Source of the DNA: Hyphomicrobiales bacterium
GTDB lineage: Bacteria > Pseudomonadota > Alphaproteobacteria > Rhizobiales > Rhizobiaceae
NCBI GenBank assembly: GCA_015654965.1
Contig: JAATGD010000060.1
Coordinates: 1-12,219 of the forward strand
Length of the DNA stretch: 12,219 nt
Direction of reading: 5' to 3'
Positions 7,304 through 12,219 of this stretch are shown one piece after another. Position numbers and translations under genes: made by a program. Numbering within the stretch: position 1 is the first letter of the stretch; the number at the start of each line of letters is the position of its first letter. The notes beneath the pieces are model-generated. The model worked only from the letters and a program-made list of their open reading frames with translations, ran no database searches and was not told the DNA's origin.

Positions 7304-7727
7304 TATAATTTAAGAAATACTATATTTTTCATATACTTAGATGAGAAGAATATTTTTCGGCTCCTATGCTGGCCCCTACTTTTTTGCACCGTTGCCCGGT
7401 TAAGTAGGTTTGATATTAAATCAAACCGTCTCGCGCGCGCGTATTGGTTGCGAAACTCCATTTTTCGGATATTTCCGAGAAAGGGTATGCGCAAAGGTTA
7501 CCACCGCTCGCGGAAAGTTGATGGCTTAGATTTAAGCCATGTCACATCAGACAAAATTCGTTTAATGTTGATCAAGGATGCTGATCTGGATCAAAATGCC
7601 TATCGTGAGGTCCGTATGAAATCCGTACCAACCTTATTATGGGAAATTCCCAAATTCCCAACGCGGGAATAGTCCTGTTCAGGCATATCAGAAGATTTCT
7701 GGTTTGAAGTCGGAATGCCTGACCTAC
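7304..7727. other. AT-rich region after the tRNA with no convincing gene
   Basis: The base composition changes abruptly after the tRNA. A hairpin GGTTTGAT-ATTAA-ATCAAACC (7407-7427) is followed by an alternating CGCGCGCGCG tract (7432-7441). An open frame from ATG 7487 to 7672 (61 aa, MRKGYHRSRKVDGLDLSHV) has a poor ribosome binding site only two bases from the ATG, and I cannot name a family; it may be a gene remnant. Its end overlaps GGGAAATTCCC (7641-7651) and TTCCC-ACGCG-region-GGGAA (7655-7669), which form small palindromes. Confidence 0.4.
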
Positions 7728-8064
7728 CTACATCGTCCGAAATCCAGACGATGCGCAATCGCCACGCAACATGGCTAGGCGTCCTGCTCCGCTAAGGAGT
7801 ATTTCATGCGCTTGCTTAATGACGCGATGCGAAAGCGGCAATTTGGACAAGTTGAGCAATGACGTATTTAAAGCCCGGAGATAATTGACCACTTCTTGCG
7901 TGGACTCGTCACTGTCCGCCTCAAGTCCTGCCTCAGCTAACGGTATAGCTACTTTTGCCAAATCATATTTGGGCGGCAACGGTGCTGGGACGAAGGCTTT
8001 GCTATCCTTGGATTGTTGGCACAAAGCGTCCACTTTTCTCGTCCACGAAATCGCCAGCGTTCAT
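7728..8064 (-). pseudogene. Relic of a Fic-family protein (N-terminal part only)
   Basis: The start at ATG 8064 reads MNAGDFVDEKSGRFVPTIQG and then hits TAG at 8002-8004. The shifted frame carries on with KAFVPAPLPPKYDLAKVAIP, so together they match the conserved N-terminus of Fic/DOC proteins (NPEDFVDE..GR.V.T.QG..AFVPAPLPP). After LAEAGLEA the sequence jumps to DESTQEVVNYLRALN...SLR-like HRVIKQAHEILLSG, which in the family follows only after a long segment holding the inhibitory S/T-x-x-x-E-G/N helix; that segment is missing (estimated sixty to eighty residues). The frame stops at 7728 before the catalytic HPFxDGNGR motif. Fic enzymes AMPylate target proteins; this copy can do nothing of the kind. 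The ribosome binding site AGGAAG is still present. Confidence 0.85.
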
Positions 8065-8070
8065 GGTAGC

Positions 8071-8145
8071 TTCCTATAAACCGACACGGTCAACTTATAG
8101 CAAAGGTAAGGTTGACTATAAAGTAGGAAAGACGCCTTATAGGAA
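8071..8145. repeat. Nested inverted repeats upstream of the Fic relic
   Basis: Outer arms TTCCTATAA (8071-8079) and TTATAGGAA (8137-8145) are perfect 9-bp inverted repeats, each bordered by an ATGG/CCAT block. Inner arms GTCAAC (8088-8093) and GTTGAC (8112-8117 region) are also inverted. TATA-containing blocks recur several times. The left arm includes the ribosome binding site of the Fic relic on the minus strand, so it may be a former operator, or a recombination site. Confidence 0.5.
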
Positions 8146-8363
8146 CCATTTCTACATGTAGTGACTCAATTAAGGAGACCCCCTATATTCGCTAAAAGGT
8201 AGTGAACTAAACTTTTACGGGTTTTATTCTTAATAATCCGCACAGATTGAATTGGCGACATTCTTACCATGTGAAAGCTGTGGAAAGCGACTTCGACAAT
8301 CTTGGATCCTCCAGCTCTTGGACAGATCAAAACAAAATTGTCGAAGGTTAAAGAGATGAGGCT
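8146..8363. other. Intergenic stretch with a long-armed inverted repeat
   Basis: No gene is seen. CTTCGACAAT (8291-8300) is the exact reverse complement of ATTGTCGAAG (8337-8346), with a partly self-complementary spacer (TTGGATC and GATCAA). It lies just after the stop of the small acidic protein gene on the minus strand, but there is no T run, so a standard terminator is unlikely. Confidence 0.5.
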
Positions 8364-8570
8364 TTATTGAACGCCCTTCGCCTTCCTTCTGGAACGTTCA
8401 GCAATAACAAACCAGTCAGGTGCATAATCATTTGCCCAAGTCAGATCTGCTTCGGCGTCGTGCTGCTCCTCTGGTGGTTCCGGTTCAAGGTCTGGATCAT
8501 CTTCATACTGATCGAGCATATCGATCAGACGTTCGATTTCGGCAGCAATTGAATAGCGGTCGGGTTTCAT
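8364..8570 (-). CDS. Small acidic protein of unknown function, 68 aa
   Basis: The protein begins MKPDRYSIAAEIERLIDMLDQYEDD, has a strongly acidic, proline-containing centre (DDPDLEPEPPEEQHDAEADL) and ends in a basic tail RSRRKAKGVQ. The combination of an N-terminal helix ending in LIDMLD and a DPDLEP segment recalls small accessory proteins common in phages and islands of Rhizobiales; this is from memory and no function is known. Its ATG overlaps the stop of the DNA-binding protein gene upstream as ATGA (8567-8570), so the two are one operon and probably translationally coupled. The charge suggests it could mimic DNA or bind a basic partner, but this is speculation. Confidence 0.7.
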   Translation of the reverse strand: MKPDRYSIAAEIERLIDMLDQYEDDPDLEPEPPEEQHDAEADLTWANDYAPDWFVIAERSRRKAKGVQ

Positions 8571-9154
8571 TCGTCCCTCCAGCGAACAGAAATTTCACCG
8601 TCGAGGGCGGCGATTGCCTTGCAGATGGCTGGATAACTCAGCCTTCCAGAATGCCAAATCGCTTTTTGGAAATACCGTTTTGTCCCCGCCAGCGCATCCA
8701 GTTCGACCATGGAATAATTGAGATTACGGCACCGCAGTCGAATGGTATCCAGAATTGGATAGCCTGTAACTGAAAATCCCTGCTGTTTGCGGCTAATTCT
8801 GTAGTGCTGCCGCAAATAATGAATTTGTGCGAGTGTTCGCGTTGGAAACTGCCGTTGAAGCTCTTCATGCGATGCTGTCGGACCAATGCGCCGGAGTTTT
8901 GACAAATCGGCCGCTGTCAGTAGCTGCCGTTTCGGGCGTAGTCCGAGTTTCTGGCAACGGCTGCGCAGAGATGAATATGTTCTGTTTGGGAGCTTTTCCA
9001 TTAAAACAGAATAATCTAAGCCGTACTCTCGGCAAATCTCATCTTCTTTCGGGGTCCAGAGCCGATTACCATTCGGCGTCGTTCCAAGGTATCGGATACG
9101 GCGTCGGGCTTGCTGTGCTCTGACTGCGTTTTGCGAGTAATCACTCAGGTACAT
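8567..9154 (-). CDS. Tandem SANT/HTH-like DNA-binding protein, island-borne
   Basis: The 195-residue protein holds two repeated helix-turn-helix-like units. The first, about residues 32-72, reads LWTPKEDEICREYGL..YSVLMEKLPNRTYSSLRSRC, like a SANT/Myb domain. The second, about 79-120, has ADLSKLRRI...EELQRQFPTRTLAQIHYLR with the same PxRT and hydrophobic spacing. The C-terminal part (147-191) with ALAGTKRYFQKAIWHSG and AICKAIAALDGEISVRW resembles a further HTH-like module seen in phage proteins. The frame is open to 9199, but the ATG at 9154 has AAGGAG seven bases upstream and is the better start. It is likely a regulator, or a replication or packaging protein of an integrated element. It is followed with a four-base overlap by a small acidic protein. 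Confidence 0.75.
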   Translation of the reverse strand: MYLSDYSQNAVRAQQARRRIRYLGTTPNGNRLWTPKEDEICREYGLDYSVLMEKLPNRTYSSLRSRCQKLGLRPKRQLLTAADLSKLRRIGPTASHEELQRQFPTRTLAQIHYLRQHYRISRKQQGFSVTGYPILDTIRLRCRNLNYSMVELDALAGTKRYFQKAIWHSGRLSYPAICKAIAALDGEISVRWRDE

Positions 9155-9313
9155 AGATTTGCTCCTTGTCTGGACAAATCCCCGCCGAGCGATATGCAAA
9201 CAGCGTTTCGGCTCTCATTCAATGCAGAAAAGTCTGGATTACCGATAACCCCGTTCTTCAAAAGAAAATGTGTGAAGCGGTGTTGAAACTGCGAAAGTTC
9301 CCATTATCTTGCC
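9155..9313. other. Divergent intergenic region between the SANT-like gene and higBA
   Basis: The minus-strand promoter of the DNA-binding protein must lie here, but only weak candidates are seen (TTGAAT and GCATAT boxes at about 9190-9225). No gene is seen. Confidence 0.4.
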
Positions 9314-9332
9314 TGTATCATTTGATGATACA
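9314..9332. promoter_or_regulatory. Upstream HigA-type operator
   Basis: TGTATCA-TTTGA-TGATACA is a perfect 7-bp inverted repeat with a five-base spacer. It has the same arms and spacing as the site at 9351-9369, 37 bases further on, and lies just upstream of the -35 box. Confidence 0.8.
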
Positions 9333-9338
9333 AATCTG

Positions 9339-9366
9339 TTGACTTCGCACTGTATCAAGGTATGAT
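9339..9366 (+). promoter_or_regulatory. Promoter of the higBA locus
   Basis: TTGACT (9339-9344) and TATGAT (9361-9366) form a good sigma70-type promoter with a 16-base spacer. The -10 box lies inside the second operator, so a bound repressor would exclude RNA polymerase. Confidence 0.7.
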
Positions 9367-9369
9367 ACA
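9351..9369. promoter_or_regulatory. Downstream HigA-type operator over the -10 box
   Basis: TGTATCA-AGGTA-TGATACA has the same 7-bp arms as the upstream operator. The antitoxin is the probable ligand, since antitoxins of this type repress their own operon, but the link is inferred from position. Confidence 0.8.
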
Positions 9370-9386
9370 TAACACAGGAGTAAGCG

Positions 9387-9667
9387 ATGATCCGTTCTTA
9401 CAAGGATGCCACTACGGAAACCGTCGCCGGTGGTAAGGACCAAAAGGTTTCCCGGCAGATTTGGTAAGACCGGCCATTCGCAAACTCACGATGATTGAGA
9501 ATGCCGTTGTGCTTGATGACCTTCGGTCGCCTCCCGGTAATCGGCTGGAAGCTCTCAAGGGTGACCGCAAAGGGCAGCATTCTATTCGCATCAACGACCA
9601 ATGGCGCATTTGCTTCATTTGGACAGATGCAGGCGCTGAACAGGTCGAAATCGTTGATTACCATTGA
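9387..9667 (+). pseudogene. higB: HigB-type toxin (RelE/ParE fold), frameshifted
   Basis: The start MIRSYKDATTETVAGGKDQK at ATG 9387 (ribosome binding site AGGAG, six bases before) fits the HigB N-terminus, but the frame stops at TAA 9465-9467. The rest of the toxin continues in another frame as KGFPADLVRPAIRKL and onward through DDLRSPPGNRLEALKGDRK, SIRINDQWRICFIW and VEIVDYH, ending at TGA 9667. HigB toxins are ribosome-dependent mRNA endonucleases; the conserved core residues are in the second part. One missing base in the A run at 9442-9445 (four A instead of five) explains the break. A single-site -1 slip is not favoured, because the preceding CAA codon would not re-pair. The toxin is probably inactive unless the sequence is wrong at this base. 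Confidence 0.85.
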
Positions 9668-9679
9668 AAGGAAGAAGCC

Positions 9680-9976
9680 ATGACCAGCATACTCCCTCCG
9701 GTCCATCCCGGTGAAATCCTTCGGGAAGAATATCTCATCCCGCTCGGTATGAGCGCCGGTGCACTCGCCAAGCATTTGAATGTGCCCCGTACCCGTATCG
9801 AGCGTCTGGCAACAGAACAGACTGCCGTTACCCCTGATACGGCACTTCGTCTTGCCAAGTTTTTCCGCACAACGCCTGAGTTTTGGATGAACATGCAGGC
9901 GAGTTTTGATCTGAAAACAGAATTAGCAGTAATTCAGGATCAGCTTTCGGCCATCCATGAATTGGAAGCAGCCTGA
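9680..9976 (+). CDS. higA: HigA-type antitoxin, XRE-family repressor
   Basis: This 98-residue protein matches the HigA antitoxin family, starting MTSILPPVHPGEILREEYL, a hallmark N-terminus. The XRE helix-turn-helix covers about residues 24-63 (MSAGALAKHLNVPRTRIERL..and..TPDTALRLAKFF), followed by TPEFWMNMQASFDLKT and a C-terminal helix. It neutralises HigB and represses the operon. The start has AAAGGAAG upstream and lies 12 nt after the toxin stop, in the usual toxin-first order. The reading frame is intact while the toxin is broken, so it may now act only as a repressor of its own two operators or as protection against other HigB toxins. Confidence 0.93.
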   Translation: MTSILPPVHPGEILREEYLIPLGMSAGALAKHLNVPRTRIERLATEQTAVTPDTALRLAKFFRTTPEFWMNMQASFDLKTELAVIQDQLSAIHELEAA

Positions 9977-10244
9977 TCGGTTTCGATTGCGATGCTGATT
10001 ATAGGGTCGATATTCTGCCGAACAAGGCCGCGCCATTTTTTCGCGTCCTCTCGTGCTGCCTTCAATGAAACGACTGCATAAGATTCAAGGCCCATTTGCC
10101 GTTTCTGACCGTGAAGGGTGAAAATGTAAATCCACTTTCCAGCGCTCTCTGATTTTTTTGCAGGTACAGTCCGGCACCGTCACAATATTTGCCCGATTTC
10201 ATCTTAGCGACAGCCAGCGCGCTCAATCGGTTTACGGTGCCCAT
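9977..10244 (-). pseudogene. Tyrosine-type phage integrase, N-terminal stub with frameshift
   Basis: From ATG 10244 the product reads MGTVNRLSALAVAKMKSGKYCDGAGLYLQ, the start of DUF4102-type integrases. An A run of seven (10153-10159 on the other strand) then changes the frame, and the remainder continues as KSESAGKWIYIFTLHGQKRQMGLESYAVVSLKAAREDAKKW (read in two parts) and GLVRQNIDPI. Deleting one A from the run restores a single frame. The match ends shortly after NIDPI, where it meets the end of higA from the other side, so the catalytic domain with the R...H-R...Y residues is lost. Such integrases usually enter at tRNA genes; the tRNA-Leu on the left is a possible target, but no repeat of its 3' end was found here. 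Confidence 0.85.
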
Positions 10245-10600
10245 GAGTATCGCCCTTCCTGCGCCAGACCGTCATAATGCCGATTTCCCAGTCCCTACAA
10301 CGGCCCCTATCGCTGCTTGCGCTTTGATGACATTGAACGTAACAAGAACATTCCTTGCGTTCAATAGGCTTGATATACGATAATAAAATGTGATTTACAA
10401 TGTAATTTCAATTAGTTGAATACAACCTACACCGATTTTATCGGAACACATAAAATCAGCCTTTTAATCTGTTTTTGCTTAGCGTTCAGACTCCTGATTA
10501 AAGTCTGTCGTCTTTAAGTGACTTCCAAAATTTCAATCGCAACACTGTCTGATGCCTTTGCCGCAGTGACATTTGGTAAAAACAATGCAACGTCTGCCCA
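10245..10600. other. AT-rich intergenic region with several inverted repeats
   Basis: No gene is supported. Inverted repeats are ATTGAACG (10332-10339) with CGTTCAAT (10358-10365), GATTTTAT (10434-10441) with ATAAAATC (10450-10457), and CAGACT (10487-10492) with AGTCTG (10502-10507). CCGATTTTATCGG at 10432-10444 overlaps the second pair, so the two folds compete. A weak promoter TTGAAT (10416-10421) with TTATCG lies near the same place. It probably contains the control region of the metal-related genes that follow. Confidence 0.5.
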
Positions 10601-10999
10601 ATGACGTTAACCAAGAAAATCATCGGCAATAGAAGCGAGGCGACCCTATGGGTCGCAGCGGTTGCATTGCTGATACTTTTTCAAACGTCCATATCGGCCT
10701 TTGCCCAAGCCCATATGGCCGCGTGGTCGGCAAATTCAAGCCCGGTCATCTGTACGCTTCATGGCGACACAGCGGCTGAAACCAATGCACCGCTCAAAAA
10801 CCTGATAAAGCCCTGTTGTTCCATGCTTTGTCAGGTAGCCTGCGCTGCAAACATTGCGTGCAACAATCAGACGGGCGTTTTCTTCGATTTTCCCGCTCTT
10901 CAAACAGGCCGCTATTTTCTGGCGCTAACAGTTCGTGGGCCTCCCGATCACATCCATGAAATTCCTCGCCTGAGGGGACCGCCATTCCTCTCCATTTGA
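10601..10999 (+). CDS. DUF2946-type small cysteine-rich membrane protein
   Basis: The 132-residue protein has one N-terminal hydrophobic segment (residues 14-36, possibly a signal anchor) and a cysteine-rich part with Cys51, then PCCSMLCQVACAANIAC (Cys72, 73, 77, 81, 87), and ends in a segment with two RGPP repeats. This pattern of ICTLHG followed by a cysteine cluster and a RGPP-like end matches DUF2946 proteins, which are found next to copper or siderophore transport genes. In Bordetella pertussis a DUF2946 member acts as a copper-responsive upstream reading frame that controls the following gene. No clear ribosome binding site precedes the ATG; a 15-codon frame starting at 10585 overlaps it. 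It lies 60 nt before a CxxC mini-gene and then the PepSY gene, all on one strand. Confidence 0.75.
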   Translation: MTLTKKIIGNRSEATLWVAAVALLILFQTSISAFAQAHMAAWSANSSPVICTLHGDTAAETNAPLKNLIKPCCSMLCQVACAANIACNNQTGVFFDFPALQTGRYFLALTVRGPPDHIHEIPRLRGPPFLSI

Positions 11000-11015
11000 T
11001 GCGCAACCAAAGGAA

Positions 11016-11030
11016 TGCCGCAAGACGGCA
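11016..11030 (+). promoter_or_regulatory. Small hairpin between the DUF2946 gene and the CxxC mini-gene
   Basis: TGCCG-CAAGA-CGGCA forms a five-base-pair hairpin starting 17 nt after the DUF2946 stop, without a following T run. It may be part of a regulatory intergenic segment. Confidence 0.3.
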
Positions 11031-11059
11031 AGCCTGTGACCATCATTTTGGAGAACCCA

Positions 11060-11161
11060 ATGCAAAAACTTTATTGCCTTGCATGCGTTGCAAGAAATTC
11101 GGCACAGAGCCATGCAGCTTATAGGTCATCCCTCATGACCGGACGAGGACGGCAGCCATGA
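11060..11161 (+). CDS. Short CxxC peptide overlapping the PepSY gene start, possible leader peptide
   Basis: The 33-residue frame starts MQKLYCLACVARNS with a CxxC motif (Cys6, Cys9). It has GGAG six bases before the ATG, and its TGA overlaps the ATG of the PepSY gene as ATGA (11158-11161). This suits translational coupling. The same frame can start at ATG 11015 (48 aa), but that start sits directly against AAAGGA. Codons 7-12 contain a CTTGCA/TGCAAG hairpin (11078-11094). It is not a family I recognise; it could be a sensor peptide or the remnant of a larger gene deleted between the two flanking genes. Confidence 0.45.
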   Translation: MQKLYCLACVARNSAQSHAAYRSSLMTGRGRQP

Positions 11162-12219
11162 CGGATACTGCCTTGCCCTCGACAAACCGCATTCAGAACA
11201 AAACCGTTACCACATCGGATTCAGGCTTTCGCGTTTTCATGACGCGGCTTCATTTCTATGTCGGTCTGTTTGTAGGACCATTTATTTTGATCGCCGCCAT
11301 AACCGGCACGCTTTACGTTTTGACGCCACAGCTCGAAGATTATCTTTATCGCGATCAGCTCAGAACAACCTCGCTCGGAACGCTGCAACCGCTTTCGCAA
11401 CAGGTCAAAGCTGCCAGAGAAGCAATCGGCAACGGACCTAAATTTTTCGCGGTGCGTCCATCCATCGGTCCCGGCTGGACCACCCGGGTCATGTTCAGCG
11501 AACCGGGACTTGGTGAATCCGAAAGCCGGGCAATCTTTATCGATCCGGTAACGCTTGCCATCAAAGGCGATCTCACCGTTTACGGCACAAGTGGTGTCCT
11601 GCCTTTACGCGCCACGCTCGACTATCTGCACCGTAATCTGATGCTTGGTAATTTCGGTCGCTATTATAGCGAACTTGCAGCATCCTGGCTGTGGATAGCA
11701 GCTTTGGGTGGTCTTCTCATGTGGTGGTGGAGACGTGCGATCTCGCGACCTGCCGCACAGAAGGAAAACGTTCATCGCGCAACACGACGGCTTCATTCGC
11801 AAGTCGGTATCTGGATTGCCGCCGGTTTGCTGTTTGTCTCCGCAACAGGCATGACATGGTCGCAACTGGCAGGCGGGCGTATCGATGAGTTCCGCAATGC
11901 TGTGGGCTGGATCACGCCATCGGTTTCCCTGTCGCTGGGTGCATCTGCGCCAAACACCGGTGGGCATGAGGACCATCACGATCATGGCGCAATGCCCGTA
12001 CAGGCTGCATCGACCATGCCTGCCAGCAATTATATTGACCAGATCGATGCCGTTGATCTCACGGCGCGCCAGGCCGGCATCGATTCACACATGCTGGAAA
12101 TCCGCCCTCCCCGGGCTGTCGATCAGGCGTGGCTGGTGCGCGAATATGAGCCCTCCTGGCCGACACAGGTCGATACAATCGCCATTAATCCGCGCGACCT
12201 GAAGAGCGGCAACCGTTCC
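11158..12219 (+). CDS. PepSY-associated transmembrane protein (PiuB/FoxB-like), 3' end outside window
   Basis: The open frame is intact for 354 residues to the window edge. It has a membrane segment at about 34-55 (YVGLFVGPFILIAAITGTLY) following Arg30-Leu-His, a periplasmic PepSY-like region with TPQLEDYLYRD and LDYLHRN, a second membrane segment at about 173-191 and a third at about 213-236 (RLHSQVGIWIAAGLLF). Conserved-looking His32, His158 and His213 lie at membrane ends, where FoxB-type siderophore reductases bind haem; this is knowledge of the family and not proven here. A loop with GHEDHHDHG (269-277) could bind metal ions. The family acts in iron or copper uptake, in the inner membrane. 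The ATG has GAGGA upstream. It follows the DUF2946 and CxxC genes and probably is one transcription unit with them. Confidence 0.88.
   Translation, partial: MTDTALPSTNRIQNKTVTTSDSGFRVFMTRLHFYVGLFVGPFILIAAITGTLYVLTPQLEDYLYRDQLRTTSLGTLQPLSQQVKAAREAIGNGPKFFAVRPSIGPGWTTRVMFSEPGLGESESRAIFIDPVTLAIKGDLTVYGTSGVLPLRATLDYLHRNLMLGNFGRYYSELAASWLWIAALGGLLMWWWRRAISRPAAQKENVHRATRRLHSQVGIWIAAGLLFVSATGMTWSQLAGGRIDEFRNAVGWITPSVSLSLGASAPNTGGHEDHHDHGAMPVQAASTMPASNYIDQIDAVDLTARQAGIDSHMLEIRPPRAVDQAWLVREYEPSWPTQVDTIAINPRDLKSGNRS

Noticed and set aside
7274..7672. 132-codon frame starting inside tRNA-Leu
   Set aside because: The GTG start lies within the tRNA and the first part is translated tRNA and AT-rich DNA. 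Only the last 61 codons could be a gene, and that is noted as weak.
9441..9447. Programmed -1 frameshift in higB
   Set aside because: The site reads GAC CAA AAG G. It does not fit the X-XXY-YYZ rule and the CAA tRNA could not re-pair, so a mutation or sequencing error is simpler.
10245..10600. Search for a repeat of the tRNA-Leu 3' end as a right attachment site
   Set aside because: Reading the stretch showed no copy of the T-arm or acceptor sequence, so no att pair is claimed.
1..12219. CRISPR array or intact insertion sequence
   Set aside because: No regularly spaced repeats and no transposase frame were seen anywhere in the window.

Overview
The window looks like an alphaproteobacterial chromosome of the Brucella/Ochrobactrum type (Rhizobiales). 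This rests on the family resemblance of SecA, ArgJ and the parvulin-type isomerase, the codon use of the core genes, and an integrase and accessory proteins of rhizobial type. The genus is an inference from memory of these proteins, not the result of a search.

Left part (1-6614) is core genome. On the minus strand lie ppiC-like periplasmic isomerase (with its own terminator at 2417-2442), then argJ, a GNAT acetyltransferase and a MutT-type Nudix hydrolase cut by the window edge; the last three are packed with 2-nt or overlapping junctions and look like one operon. secA (906 aa) runs divergently on the plus strand from a 426-bp intergenic region, has an 18-bp perfect palindrome in its leader, and ends in a strong intrinsic terminator.

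Middle part (6615-7303) is mostly non-coding but not empty. A good sigma70-like promoter (6706-6734) should drive a leader of about 150 nt that can fold in competing ways, followed by a 33-codon gene with a strong ribosome binding site encoding a single-span membrane peptide. A further hairpin-rich stretch (7080-7200) precedes a tRNA-Leu(CAA) gene.

The segment 7304-10244 after the tRNA reads as a decayed mobile island: AT-rich debris, a Fic-family relic with a frameshift, an internal deletion and no catalytic domain, a two-gene operon (tandem SANT/HTH-like DNA-binding protein plus a small acidic protein), a higBA toxin-antitoxin locus with two perfect operator palindromes but a frameshifted toxin, and the N-terminal stub of a tyrosine integrase that is also frameshifted. 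Two of the frame breaks lie in A runs, so sequencing error must be excluded for those.

The right end (10245-12219) carries a metal-related group on the plus strand: a DUF2946-type cysteine-rich small protein, a 33-codon CxxC peptide overlapping the next start by ATGA, and a PepSY-TM membrane protein cut by the window edge. The arrangement suggests copper- or iron-linked control of an inner-membrane reductase or uptake component.
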